DNA of 64,000 nucleotides, taken from Andreprevotia lacus DSM 23236. Lineage in GTDB: Bacteria > Pseudomonadota > Gammaproteobacteria > Burkholderiales > Chitinibacteraceae. This document shows, piece by piece, positions 53,192-62,158 of this stretch. The position numbers and the translations under genes were made by a program. The stretch lies in contig NZ_FWXD01000018.1 of assembly GCF_900176275.1 (NCBI RefSeq), positions 1-64,000 of the forward strand, in the 5' to 3' direction. The notes below the pieces were generated by a model. That model did not search any database. It was not told where the DNA came from and worked only from the letters and a program-made list of their open reading frames with translations. Within the stretch, counting starts at the first letter, position 1. Every line of letters begins with the position of its first letter.

Positions 53192-55069
53192 CTAGCAATA
53201 AATCCTGACACGCGCCCGGGAGCACGCCACATACCGCTCCCGGCGCTCCAGCAAGGTCTGGTTGCGATTCGTACTCCAGGCCAGCGGTGGCATGATGACC
53301 ACCCGCCACTCCATGCCCTTGGCCTGCAGCACCGAGGACACCAGGATTTTCTGGACGCCACGCCCCAACATGCTGCGCTCGCGCAGCAGATCCAGTTCCG
53401 CCACGAATCCGTCGCCGCCCAGTTCGCTCAGGCGGTGCGTGGCATCCATGAGCAAGAAGTCGGCCCCCTGCCTGGATGCCTGGGTCACGGCGCGGTCTTG
53501 CAGGTATTTCAACACTGCTAGTCGCTGTAGTGTCGTATCCAGCGCAGTCATGGAGAGAGGCAAATCGGTGCTGATGCCGAGCTTCTTGCGCAGCAAGGCC
53601 AGCACATCGGAGACAGCGTCCAGCCGATAGGTCAGTTCATGGCTTTGCCCGCGTTGCGTGCCGTGCTGGTCAATCAACATGTCTTCGAGTTGCCGCAATT
53701 CCATGGTGCTGAGTTTCAGCCCTGGCTGCTGGATGAATACCCCCAGCGCCAGCGCATCGCCAATGCTGAGCGGCGTGCTTGCCCAGCCGGCAAGCCGGGC
53801 GATGATGCGCATGATCTGCATCACATCGACCAGGTCACAGCGGGGCATGCCGGGGCCCGCTTGCACCGGGATACCCGCCAGCAGCAGCCCACGCATGACG
53901 GGGATGGCTTGTTCGGCCGCTGGGGTCAGTATGGCAATCGGCTGTTCCCCGTCATTGAGGTCTTCTTGCTCGGCCCGCGCCAACAACTCGCGGCATAGCA
54001 AGGGCAAGGAATACGGCAGCGCAAGCGGGATATACGCGCTCTTGTGCGTAGCTGCCCGCAGTCCGGTGTCCTGTTCTTCCGCCAGCGCCAGTTGCGTCTC
54101 GACCAAACGGGCGATTTCCCTGCCATAGCGATAACTGCGCGTCAGGCTCAATACGTTTTCGGTTTGACTGGAAAGCCGCGTCACGGCGTTGAAAGGGCCA
54201 ATGCCACGGAACTCGAAGATATCCTGTGCCGGGTCGCCCATGGCGATGACCGATACGCCGTAATCAATCATCGCTTTGATGATCTGGAAATGCGCGGCCT
54301 TGGTGTCGTGGAATTCATCCACCAGCACGACATCGACTTTGCTTTCCCGGCACCAGCGGCCTATCGCATCTGGCTCACGAGCCAGGTCATAAGCGGCATC
54401 GCCCCGGCCGAGATAGGTAGCATCACGGCGGCAGTTTTCATAGCGGCAGAATAGAGAGAAGGCGTAGGCTGGCAAATGCAATCCACGCAGCGCATCGTGG
54501 ATATCGGCTTCGTCTTCGTCCGAGAGTTCGCCGTTGATGTCCAGCCATTTGAACGGGGCGTCTTCGAAGGTCAGGCTGATCTTCAGATTGCTGATCAATT
54601 CAAGATAGAAACGCAGATCATCATCCCGCGCCGGCAGCAATTCATGTTCGTCGGTTGCGGCATAGCGTTCGTTCAGTGCGGTCACGGCCAGACGCATGGT
54701 GGCCTTGGCCGCTTCGGGATCGTCCAGCCGGGCATTGATCTTGCCGCCCTCCCACCGTTTAAGGAGGGAGTGATCCTTGAGGCAGGTCAGCACGAACGAT
54801 TCGATGCTGACGCATTCCGGCAAGCTCGCGTTCGGGCCAAACATGGCCTGCTGCTTGTCGTTGAAGCGTTGCACACCGCGCCGGGAGAACGCCATCGGCA
54901 GCACCTTGAGCCCCTGCCCGGCCAGCTGCTGCTGGCAGAGCAGCAAAGCGGTGGTTTTGCCGGTGCCGGCCCGCCCGTGCACCACGATGGCCGCGTTCAT
55001 GTCACGACGAAGGCCGGCACATGCATCCAGCAGCACCTGCAGCTCGTCGGTGATCTTGATGTCGCTCAT
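53192..55069 (-). CDS. UvrD-like SF1 DNA helicase
   Basis: The 625-residue protein has SF1 helicase motifs: Walker A GRAGTGKTT (32-40), Walker B VVLVDEFHD (247-255), motif III GDPAQDIFEFRG (from 278), motif IV LTRSYRYG and the C-terminal motif VI RERYVACSRAR. Between them is an insert of unknown fold. Such ATP-dependent 3'-5' helicases unwind DNA in repair or phage defence. It precedes the Rhs gene by 186 bp on the same strand, too far for certain co-transcription. No nuclease domain is seen. Role and partner are unknown. The ATG has no strong ribosome site in the adjacent sequence. Confidence 0.88.
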   Translation of the reverse strand: MSDIKITDELQVLLDACAGLRRDMNAAIVVHGRAGTGKTTALLLCQQQLAGQGLKVLPMAFSRRGVQRFNDKQQAMFGPNASLPECVSIESFVLTCLKDHSLLKRWEGGKINARLDDPEAAKATMRLAVTALNERYAATDEHELLPARDDDLRFYLELISNLKISLTFEDAPFKWLDINGELSDEDEADIHDALRGLHLPAYAFSLFCRYENCRRDATYLGRGDAAYDLAREPDAIGRWCRESKVDVVLVDEFHDTKAAHFQIIKAMIDYGVSVIAMGDPAQDIFEFRGIGPFNAVTRLSSQTENVLSLTRSYRYGREIARLVETQLALAEEQDTGLRAATHKSAYIPLALPYSLPLLCRELLARAEQEDLNDGEQPIAILTPAAEQAIPVMRGLLLAGIPVQAGPGMPRCDLVDVMQIMRIIARLAGWASTPLSIGDALALGVFIQQPGLKLSTMELRQLEDMLIDQHGTQRGQSHELTYRLDAVSDVLALLRKKLGISTDLPLSMTALDTTLQRLAVLKYLQDRAVTQASRQGADFLLMDATHRLSELGGDGFVAELDLLRERSMLGRGVQKILVSSVLQAKGMEWRVVIMPPLAWSTNRNQTLLERRERYVACSRARVRIYC

Positions 55070-55245
55070 GCGGTTCTCTTCCTGCTGTTTTCGTTGAGAT
55101 ATCCAGGTCAGCAGGCATCAGCACCAATCCCAACATGGGGTTGCGCCGATGCTGGCATCGTGATGCCACAGCGCAGGAAGAGACAGGCCGATCTGAGCAA
55201 ACCCGGATACTCGCCGGGCCGCTCTGGTCACACGCTCAATGCAAA

Positions 55246-55569
55246 TTAAATCTTGAGCGTATCCAGCTCGCCACCATTGGCAAGGAAATCAATGACCCAT
55301 TGCGGTTTACGGCCGCGGCCCGTCCAGGTCTGGCTGGCATCTGCCGGGTTCTTGTATTGCGCAGCCCCGGCAGTTTTGGGCTTGTTGCCCTTGCCTGCCG
55401 GCGCGGCGCCAAGCAATTCATGCAGATCAAAGCCGCGATCCTGGGCCAGCTGGCGCAGCGCAAGCAGCGTGTCGTGCTTGTCAGTAACCTGCTTACGTGC
55501 GATCTGTGCAGTGACTTCCTTTTGCAGTGCATACAGCTCAGGCAAGGTGTATTGGGACAAATCAGCCAT
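55246..55569 (-). CDS. H-NS family nucleoid protein
   Basis: This 107-residue protein has an N-terminal coiled-coil oligomerisation region (ELYALQKEVTAQIARKQV), a basic linker (residues 58-75) and the DNA-binding core TWTGRGRKPQWV at 81-92, the RGRxPxW type of AT-hook-like loop of H-NS/Bv3F proteins. It binds AT-rich DNA and silences acquired genes. It lies inside the island, between the helicase and an exported-protein operon, with AGGAAAC upstream. It may silence AT-rich island genes such as the toxin tip; this is inference. Confidence 0.92.
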   Translation of the reverse strand: MADLSQYTLPELYALQKEVTAQIARKQVTDKHDTLLALRQLAQDRGFDLHELLGAAPAGKGNKPKTAGAAQYKNPADASQTWTGRGRKPQWVIDFLANGGELDTLKI

Positions 55570-55701
55570 GGTCGTTTCCTGTTATTCAGATATGGGCTCG
55601 CTTCATGCCGGGCGGGAATGAATTCAGGATAACGGATTCTGCCGGAATTGTCGGTGGCTGGTATCCAGATTGGAATCCGGCAATCAATGGCTGCATCTAT
55701 C

Positions 55702-56655
55702 CTAATCCACCCACTCCCCATCCACATTGATCAAATGGCAGGTGCCTTTCGAACCGGCGTATTGACGACGGCATTGCGTCAAGACCTGGTCTTCGGCTTC
55801 CTTGCGACTGGCAAAGCCGGCATCCCAGTAGTACGCACCCTGGCCATATTTGTAGGCAAAGGCCTTGTGTCCGCCGGCGTAGCGGTAGCCATGGGTGAAT
55901 TGCGATACCGCTGCGCCCCAGTGCTCGGTGATGGTTTCAATCCGTGTCATGTCCTTGAGCTCGAAATAGGGTTGTTCCGGTGCGCCGATAGCGTCCAGTC
56001 CCTGGCCGTTGATATCGAGCACTTCACAGCCGTCCGGTTTGCCGGTCTGGCTGCGGCACCATTGGGCCGCAACGTCGTTCAGGCGTTGGGCATCGCGGAT
56101 GTCGTACCAGTTTTGCCAGGCGCCGCCCGGTGCACGCATGAACAGGCGGTGGTTGGCATGATGGCTGTAGCGGTAGAGGAAGGAACCCAGGGCAGCTTTG
56201 TTGTTGCCGAACAGGTCGATCGCATGTTGGGGTTTCTGGACCGTGAGCTGGATCGTTTCGTGAGGCGGTAGTTGCAGCGCTTGTGGCTCACCATCAATGT
56301 CGATGAGTTCGCACGGTCGTGCCCAGGCGCCACGTTCGCGCTCGCACTGGTCTTTGGCACGGGCGATGGCGGCCTGGCGAGTCTCGGCGCCGACGGCATA
56401 GCCCGCGGCAAAATCCACCGACAGCACGAAGGCTTTGTGCCGATGCAGGCCGGTTGGCGCCGGCAGATAGATATTGCGGTAACCGTCCAGGGTGTCTTGC
56501 TGACCGGTGCGGATCGGCAGCGGAATACTGTTGTTGCTTGCGGTGTCGGGCGCACTGGCCGTGTCGCTGGCCGGCCCGGCCAGGGCCGGACCGAGTGACA
56601 AGACCAGCAGTCCGCCGGGGATGAGTCTGGTGAAGTGCGTGGCGAGGTGCGTCAT
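55702..56655 (-). CDS. Exported protein with DUF4189-like cysteine-pair repeats
   Basis: A 317-residue protein with a signal peptide (about residues 1-27, ending in ALAGPA). Three segments share a pattern of A-rich helix, CxxxxG and a second cysteine before an I-DG-E strand (for example CERERGAWARPCELIDIDGE, near residues 100-120). That resembles DUF4189-like domains of secreted proteins. Function is not known. It is the last gene of a four-gene minus-strand run (58683 to 55702). The start is ATG 56655; an upstream in-frame ATG is less likely. Confidence 0.65.
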   Translation of the reverse strand: MTHLATHFTRLIPGGLLVLSLGPALAGPASDTASAPDTASNNSIPLPIRTGQQDTLDGYRNIYLPAPTGLHRHKAFVLSVDFAAGYAVGAETRQAAIARAKDQCERERGAWARPCELIDIDGEPQALQLPPHETIQLTVQKPQHAIDLFGNNKAALGSFLYRYSHHANHRLFMRAPGGAWQNWYDIRDAQRLNDVAAQWCRSQTGKPDGCEVLDINGQGLDAIGAPEQPYFELKDMTRIETITEHWGAAVSQFTHGYRYAGGHKAFAYKYGQGAYYWDAGFASRKEAEDQVLTQCRRQYAGSKGTCHLINVDGEWVD

Positions 56656-56672
56656 GTATGGCCCTCCCCGCC

Positions 56673-57434
56673 TCAAGGCAGATCCGGCACGGTCTGCAGC
56701 GTGCCCTCAGTGCGGGCGGCAAGCATGGCGGCCGACATCTGGATGGTCCAGTTGGTGAGCTTGTCGGTCAGTGCACGGTGTTTGGCATCCAGATTGTCGA
56801 GATGCCAGCTGCTGTCCTTCCATTCGGCGGTTGCATCCGGGGCAAAGCCCAGTGCTTCCGGGTTGATGTTGTAGTAGGCCTTGACGATGCCACCGCGGTA
56901 GAAGTCTTCATAGCTTGGGTTCAGCGTGGTGGTGGGCAGGCTCAGACCCAGTGCCTTGATGTTCTTCCGTGCTTGTTCGTAATAGGCGCTGTCACCCTTG
57001 AGGAAGCCGGTCCAGTGATTCAGCTTGGCGCAATGGAAGAAGTTGCTGCCGCCGCTGGCGCCGTAGTTCTCGAAATACAGGATGGGCTTGTCCGGCTTGA
57101 TGCAGGTGGTGGAGGACCATTTGATTTCGTTGCTGGACTGGCCAAGGTTGCCCCACAGGTTGGCCGTGGCCAGCAGGCGTTTGCCATCGGTCTTGATCAG
57201 GAGGACGGCACGCATTTCGTCGGTTTTGCGTTTGCTGCCGTTGTTGCTGAGGGTGATGTCATCCTGGCTCTGGGCGACGACTTGCCAGTCGCCGGCCGGT
57301 AGCGGGATCAGGTTGCGGCCGGCGTGCACCGGGCCGGTGACATGGTCACCGATCTTGAGCTGGGTGATGTCGGCATCGGCAAGGGCGGTGCCGGCGACGA
57401 GGAGCGACAACAACATCAGAGCGCGGGTGGGCAT
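56673..57434 (-). CDS. Predicted periplasmic/secreted protein of unknown function
   Basis: The 253 residues start with a signal peptide (MPTRALMLLSLLVAGTALADA). The mature part has beta-rich motifs (GDWQVVAQSQDDITLSNNG, RAVLLIKTDGKRLLATANLWG) and two cysteines that may pair (C113 and C133, approximate). No domain family is recognised. It lies 17 bp upstream of the DUF4189-like gene and 57 bp after the RDD gene, so co-transcription is likely. The pair may act together at the cell envelope. Confidence 0.65.
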   Translation of the reverse strand: MPTRALMLLSLLVAGTALADADITQLKIGDHVTGPVHAGRNLIPLPAGDWQVVAQSQDDITLSNNGSKRKTDEMRAVLLIKTDGKRLLATANLWGNLGQSSNEIKWSSTTCIKPDKPILYFENYGASGGSNFFHCAKLNHWTGFLKGDSAYYEQARKNIKALGLSLPTTTLNPSYEDFYRGGIVKAYYNINPEALGFAPDATAEWKDSSWHLDNLDAKHRALTDKLTNWTIQMSAAMLAARTEGTLQTVPDLP

Positions 57435-57491
57435 GGGGCTTCCTTATGGAGTGAGGAAATGGATTGAGCTGGATTGCGCTGAATCGGTGTT

Positions 57492-58199
57492 TCAGGCTCG
57501 CGCCGGGTCGCGGATCACGCAGGTGCCGGCGACCATGTCGTGCAGTGTTTGTTGTTTGGGGTTGAACAGCGCCCAGAAATAACCAAACCAGAGCAGCAGT
57601 GCCGAGGGCACCGACATCACGGCGCGCAGGAAGGCTTTGTCGTTACCGATGCGCTGTCCCTGCAGATCCACCACTTTGAGGCCAAGGACTTTTTGACCAA
57701 GGGTGGCCTGGTTGGGTGAGGCCATCAGCAGTGCGCTGTACAGCACCACGATGATCAGGCCACCGACCAGGGGCACGACCACCTCGCCGATGCCAAAGGG
57801 GATGGCGAGGATGATGCCGTCGAGCAGGCCGCCCAGCAGGCGGCTGGTGATGGGCGCCAGCTGCAGGGTTTGTGGTACTGCAGGGGCAATTGCCGGTGCG
57901 GCATCGGGGTTGATGAAGGTGGCCGCAGCTGGGGCTGGAACAGCAACAGGTGCTGCAACAGCCGGGGCCAACGGCGGCGGCGAGATGACTGGTGGCGCTG
58001 GTGGCTGCAACGGTGGTGGGACGTCGTTGGGTAGCAGTTTGCCGAGCTGGTCCCACTGCGCCATGCCGGCTTGCCAGTAGGGCGTCTGCTGATTGATGTG
58101 GCCTTGCCGCAGCAGTTCCTGAATCGCCTGCAGCGTGAACGGGCCATCTTGCGCACCATCAATGACGACAAAAATGGATTTCTCTTGGGTAGTGGTCAT
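57492..58199 (-). CDS. GYF_2-RDD membrane protein
   Basis: A 235-residue protein with an N-terminal GYF_2/DUF4339 domain (residues 5-60, DGPFTLQAIQELLRQGHINQQTPYWQAGM), a P/A/V-rich linker (65-115) and a C-terminal RDD domain with membrane helices (LLDGIILAIPFGIGEVVVPLVGGLIIVVLYSALL, then NQATLGQKVLGLKVVDLQG). RDD proteins are integral membrane proteins of uncertain transport role; GYF domains bind proline-rich partners. ATG 58199 is chosen, ten bases after the preceding stop. It is the second gene of the envelope run. Confidence 0.85.
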   Translation of the reverse strand: MTTTQEKSIFVVIDGAQDGPFTLQAIQELLRQGHINQQTPYWQAGMAQWDQLGKLLPNDVPPPLQPPAPPVISPPPLAPAVAAPVAVPAPAAATFINPDAAPAIAPAVPQTLQLAPITSRLLGGLLDGIILAIPFGIGEVVVPLVGGLIIVVLYSALLMASPNQATLGQKVLGLKVVDLQGQRIGNDKAFLRAVMSVPSALLLWFGYFWALFNPKQQTLHDMVAGTCVIRDPARA

Positions 58200-58209
58200 G
58201 ACTTCGATC

Positions 58210-58683
58210 TCAATGCAGGTTCTTGAAGATCGACGGCAAGCTGCCGTCAAAGATGGTGACGCGGATCTGGCTCAAGGACGGGTTGTGCGGGTCATACCAC
58301 TGCACGTCGTAAAGCACCTGCCCACTGCCGAGGATGCTGCTCACCTCTCCTTCGCAACGCCGTACCGTATGTGCCGGATCGACCGCAATCTCGCGGCTGC
58401 GGCGCAAGGACACCCCGGCAAACGGCACCGCGTTATTCACGAAGCGCACCAGCGAACCGAACTGCGCCACCATCTCCCCTTCCGTGATGGCCGATGAACA
58501 CGACGGCAAAGTGGGCGGGCCGCCGGCCAGCGCCTGCAAGCGCTCGATCCAGCCGTAGGGCAAGACCAGGTTAGCAACCCAGAACAACAGCAGGCCGAGG
58601 AAGCCCAGGCCGAGCAGGCGCATGAGGATGGAGGGTTTGGGCCGGGAGAACTGAACCGGGTTGGGGGATGTAACGGTACTCAT
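58210..58683 (-). CDS. Single-pass membrane protein of unknown function
   Basis: A 157-residue protein with a basic N-terminal 20 residues, one membrane helix (about 20-42, LLGLGFLGLLLFWVANLVLPYGWI) and a larger outside domain with two cysteines (PSCSSAITEGEMVAQFGSL, RRCEGEVSS). No family is recognised. ATG 58683 is preceded by AGGAGC. It is the first gene of the four-gene envelope run and starts 129 bp from the divergent XRE regulator gene. Confidence 0.65.
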   Translation of the reverse strand: MSTVTSPNPVQFSRPKPSILMRLLGLGFLGLLLFWVANLVLPYGWIERLQALAGGPPTLPSCSSAITEGEMVAQFGSLVRFVNNAVPFAGVSLRRSREIAVDPAHTVRRCEGEVSSILGSGQVLYDVQWYDPHNPSLSQIRVTIFDGSLPSIFKNLH

Positions 58684-58811
58684 TGAACAAGATGCTCCTG
58701 TGATCCGCTGCCGAGGTGACCTCACCTGCTCAACAGCTCATTTTGCCCAATATATTATGAAGACGTACACAACGCCAGCACCGAACCTGCTTCTCCAGAC
58801 AGGAGAAGCCG
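58684..58811. promoter_or_regulatory. Divergent promoter region of the envelope operon and XRE gene
   Basis: The 128-bp gap is AT-richer in its middle (CAATATATTATGAAGAC) and holds a TATTAT -10-like box reading towards the XRE gene. The XRE protein probably binds here to control both directions; no operator repeat was confirmed. Confidence 0.4.
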
Positions 58812-59045
58812 TTGGAAGCAGAAGAAGCATTCGGGATCGCGCTAAGGAAGCTGCGCAAGCAGCGGAAGTTGTCGCAGGAAAAGCTGGCGTTGGAAGCGGA
58901 TGTGGAGCGGAACTACATCTCGTTGCTGGAGCTTGGGCGCAACAGCGCGAGCATCAAGGTGATTTTCAAGCTGGCGAAAGTGCTGGGTGTCCGGCCCAGT
59001 GAGCTGGTAGGGCTGGCTGAGGCTGAGCAGGCACAACACGGCTAG
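58812..59045 (+). CDS. XRE/Cro-CI helix-turn-helix regulator
   Basis: A 77-residue protein that is one HTH_3 domain: FGIALRKLRKQRKLSQEKLALEADVERNYISLLELGRNSASIKVIFKLAKVLGV. The recognition helix is VERNYISLLELG. It starts with TTG at 58812, which has an AGGAG site six bases upstream. It reads away from the envelope operon, so it is a likely local repressor or activator. It resembles controller proteins of restriction-modification or toxin loci, but no such genes are beside it. Confidence 0.85.
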   Translation: MEAEEAFGIALRKLRKQRKLSQEKLALEADVERNYISLLELGRNSASIKVIFKLAKVLGVRPSELVGLAEAEQAQHG

Positions 59046-59387
59046 ACTTGCAGCCACTTGCCAGGGTTGAGTAGCAAGAGGGAGTTGCAGGAACGCCTAT
59101 TGGCTGGTCGAAATTGGCAGTCGAGGGCAGCTTCTCGGCCAAAGCTGCCATTTGGTAGCTCGTGCAAGCATGCCTGCTTCCGGCCAGAAGCGGACGGAGC
59201 TTCTTAGTGTCTGTCCGAAAGCAAACTTCACCGCAGTGAAACCGGACTGTGCATATCGCTCCGCCTCGTAGCTCGGTTTCACTTCTACAAGCACACGCTT
59301 CTACCTGAACCCGCCAACGGCAGCTATGCCCGACAAGCAGCCCAACATGGCATCTCTGCCCGTGAGCCAACCAAACAGCAACATTGG
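59046..59387. other. Intergenic region, nothing recognised
   Basis: Between the XRE gene and the AAA+ gene's stop only short unconvincing frames occur. The sequence around 59190-59290 resembles non-coding filler rich in GCTTC; no terminator is clear. Confidence 0.4.
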
Positions 59388-60572
59388 TCACCCCAAAAAC
59401 CCCACCCCGCGCCGAGGCAGCATCTCAGCCTGAACCAACGGTAGTAGCGCTCCGCCCTGCTCCTTCAACTGCTGCGGGTCAGCGTATTGCGCAATCGCTG
59501 CAGCAATCCCCTGCGCCAGCCGCCGCCGCAGCGCTCTCAGGCTGACACAGCGGTCGATCAGGGCTGTTTCGGTTTCATCCGGCAGCTCGCTCATGAACAG
59601 CGTAGTCAGCCCTTCCTGGTTGAGCATCTGCGTGTACAGCATGCGCACCATGTCACGCCAAGCCGCTTCGGTGTGCGGCGGGCGCACAGAGCTCAACTGA
59701 CATCTCGATAGCAGCGGTGCGCTGAGCAGGTTGACGTTGTTCGCGGTCAGGACGTACGAGCAATGGCTGACGTCGACCGGCACGCCGAGGTATTTGTCTT
59801 CGAAAGTTCGGGCGTTTTCTGGTTCGAGCAACATGAGCAAGATGTCGTTGGGCACCCCGTGTGATGAGGCACCTGATTTGTCGACTTCCTCGAACAGGAT
59901 GAGCGGATTGGCGACCGGGCAATGCGCAAGGAATTGCACCAGCCGGCCCGGGGCCGCATTGCTCCAGTTGCGTGATGAGCCTGCCAGTTGCAGGGTGTCG
60001 GCGGTGCCAGCAAGCTGGAATTCCAGTTTGGGTAGTTCCAGGCAAGCAGCAAGTTGATGCATCAACCAGGATTTGCCGTTGCCCGGTTCACCACCCAGCA
60101 ACAAGGGGCCGAGTTTTAAGGGGCGCTCCAGCACGACTTGCAGCTTGAGCTGTTCCAGCAGGTGCTGTACCACTGATTGAAGGTGGGGCAGATTGCCGAA
60201 TGCCTGCTGCACGGCCTCGAAGTGCTGCGCCGTAGCCAGGACCAGTGGTTTGGGATCCGCGAGCTGCATCAGCCCTTCCCGCTGCTTGCGCCGTTCAATA
60301 GAGCTCTCGTCCTCAAAGCGCTGTTCCAATGCCTGGCGATTTGCCAAGGTCACCAGATTGCTTGTGGTTTCAGCGGGTGCATCGCTGGGTTGTTGAGCCG
60401 GGTTGGCGGCCTGGTCGGCCGGCGCACCAAAGCCTGTCGGCCGCTGTCCGGTGCGGGGAATGCTTGGCATCTCGCTAACGGGCAGTGCCTGAAACAGCGC
60501 ATCGACGTGTGCGCGCTGCAAATCATCCGGACAGGTGGCGTATGGGACGACAAAGCGGGGGTTATGCGCCAT
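59388..60572 (-). CDS. Lon-like AAA+ ATPase without protease domain
   Basis: The 394-residue protein has a disordered N-terminal quarter, a Walker A motif GGEPGNGKS at 160-168, Walker B-like LILFEEVDK (first acid E instead of D), sensor 1 TANN and an arginine-finger-like LLSRC, in the order of Lon AAA+ modules. The C-terminal helical lid ends the protein; the Lon S/K protease and LAN domain are absent. ATG 60572 is preceded by AGGAGG and overlaps the upstream stop by 11 bases. It probably works with the 430-residue protein encoded upstream, whose gene directly overlaps. The substrate is unknown. Confidence 0.85.
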   Translation of the reverse strand: MAHNPRFVVPYATCPDDLQRAHVDALFQALPVSEMPSIPRTGQRPTGFGAPADQAANPAQQPSDAPAETTSNLVTLANRQALEQRFEDESSIERRKQREGLMQLADPKPLVLATAQHFEAVQQAFGNLPHLQSVVQHLLEQLKLQVVLERPLKLGPLLLGGEPGNGKSWLMHQLAACLELPKLEFQLAGTADTLQLAGSSRNWSNAAPGRLVQFLAHCPVANPLILFEEVDKSGASSHGVPNDILLMLLEPENARTFEDKYLGVPVDVSHCSYVLTANNVNLLSAPLLSRCQLSSVRPPHTEAAWRDMVRMLYTQMLNQEGLTTLFMSELPDETETALIDRCVSLRALRRRLAQGIAAAIAQYADPQQLKEQGGALLPLVQAEMLPRRGVGFLG

Positions 60573-61854
60573 GCCAACCTCCTGCAGTTTTGGTGAGGCC
60601 GATATGTGCATAGGCATGCAACATGACGGCGCGTAGTCGTTGTGCCAGCTCGTGGTAGTGCCAATGATGCTGTCCAGCCAAGGTATAGCGCGACATCAGG
60701 GTCAGTTCCCTGCCATTGCGCAGCACGACATGGCTACCGAGGCTGCTGCTGTAGTGCCAGCGGTTCATCAGGGTGGCAAATTCCGGCAGCTGCTCGCTTG
60801 GCCAGCAGGCGTCGCTGCGCACGTCCAGCTGTAACGTGGCTTCGGGATCGCACAAGTCATCCCCGACGGCCTCGCCACGCTGTTCGCGATCAACCCAGCG
60901 GAAATGCACATGCAGCACGGGTAAATTGAAGTCGATCGCCTCCAGCCGGACCAGGCGCTCGGCCCAGCACACCCGGGCGGTATAGCCTTCGTTGTCCAGC
61001 GCACTGTTGGCCAGGCGTGCAAACAACTCCATGGCGCCTTGCAATGGCATGACAGGGACCCTACCTGCCGCCTGGCCATTCATCACCATGGTCAGCACCG
61101 GATCGGACCAGAGCTGATCGTGTTCCAGCCAACGCTTGGTGCGTTGCAGATAATCGAACGTGGAGAGCAAGGCGGTTTGGCGGGCAGGTGCCGGCATGGC
61201 CAGCAGGTGCTTGATCAAGGACTGCGGCAGCGGGCGGATCTGCTGCTTATATGGCCAGAGTGCCTGCCATTCCGCTTCAAGCCGGGTAAGCGCCTGATCA
61301 ACCGGGGCGATGCTGATGTATTGGTTGTCTGGCAACCACGCAGTCTCTGCAGCATCGCCACAAACGATCCAGACCTGATCATCGGTCTGGACTGAGGCCC
61401 AGCGCTGGGCAAGGACCTCGCGTTTGGGATGGGTGAAGAGCAGCACCCAGGGCGGGCCGGCATTCACCTCGACCGGCCATGCCGCATCACTGCCATCGCC
61501 GCGCATCACCACGCCGTGCAGCTTTGCACGGGCCACGCATTGCAGCAGTTGGTCCCGCACGTAGGCATCCCCTGCTGCCGGGCTCCAGTGCACGACCAAG
61601 GGAGACAAAATGACCTTGCGCTCGCGCATGCGGGCACGCATTTGCAGCAGGCTTTCCAGTGCGAGGCCATGGCGGGGGCGACTGAATTCCCGGTCACTTT
61701 CGCCATGGTGCAAGTCATCCTCAAAGTCGGGGGCAGGAGCCATATCGACATCGGGTTCGCCCTCCTCCTGCGATACCGGAGTGGGTACGAAGTCCTCATC
61801 CCCGTTCGGTTTGCGGGAGAGGCGAATGGTGCGGGTAGGCATTGCGTTATGCAT
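60562..61854 (-). CDS. Unknown protein paired with the Lon-like ATPase
   Basis: I recognise no family for these 430 residues. The N-terminal 60 are charged and disordered; residues 70-200 have alternating beta-strand and helix text (VVHWSPAAGDAYVRDQLLQCVARAKLHGVVMRGDG, then WVLLFTHPKREVLAQRW). The C-terminal part is helical with W/H-rich motifs (HHWHYHELAQRL). There is no signal peptide or membrane segment. The gene overlaps the AAA+ gene by 11 bases, so the two are translationally coupled. GGGGGA precedes the ATG; a second ATG four codons on is possible. Confidence 0.7.
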   Translation of the reverse strand: MHNAMPTRTIRLSRKPNGDEDFVPTPVSQEEGEPDVDMAPAPDFEDDLHHGESDREFSRPRHGLALESLLQMRARMRERKVILSPLVVHWSPAAGDAYVRDQLLQCVARAKLHGVVMRGDGSDAAWPVEVNAGPPWVLLFTHPKREVLAQRWASVQTDDQVWIVCGDAAETAWLPDNQYISIAPVDQALTRLEAEWQALWPYKQQIRPLPQSLIKHLLAMPAPARQTALLSTFDYLQRTKRWLEHDQLWSDPVLTMVMNGQAAGRVPVMPLQGAMELFARLANSALDNEGYTARVCWAERLVRLEAIDFNLPVLHVHFRWVDREQRGEAVGDDLCDPEATLQLDVRSDACWPSEQLPEFATLMNRWHYSSSLGSHVVLRNGRELTLMSRYTLAGQHHWHYHELAQRLRAVMLHAYAHIGLTKTAGGWHGA

Positions 61855-62158
61855 GGCTCATTCCCCCTGTGCCTGGCGTTGGCCGGATGCTGGCAAGCGA
61901 ATGCGCTTCACCTTGCCAAGCACCAAGCACACTCCAGCAACAACACTGCACGCGCGGCACGAGCAAGGCGGTTTTACGTCTGGACGGCCTGGCAGGGTAT
62001 GAGCCATGGAGTTTCTCCAGCTAAAATGATGACATTCAAAGCGAACAAAAGTCCCCCGCAAGGGCTTTTTGTCATCTTAAACGACATTTTATTGTGGAAA
62101 ATCTCATTTAACAAGCACAATTTTCATCTTGGATGAATTTTTTAATCTTGGAATAGCA
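61855..62158. other. Divergent intergenic region with hairpin
   Basis: No gene is supported. The inverted repeat AAAAGTCCC/GGGCTTTTT at 62047-62071 looks like a terminator, though it lies between divergent genes. AT-rich text to its right (AACAAGCACAATTTTCATCTTGGATG) probably holds the promoter and operator of the XRE gene. Confidence 0.4.
62047..62071 (+). terminator. Possible terminator-like hairpin
   Basis: AAAAGTCCC and GGGCTTTTT form a stem with loop CCGCAA and a T run. It may stop transcription towards the XRE gene or be an operator. It is placed unusually between divergent genes. Confidence 0.35.

Noticed and set aside
58966-59391. A 141-codon minus-strand frame
   Set aside because: Overlaps the XRE gene and intergenic DNA, rich in C/H/S without domain or ribosome site.
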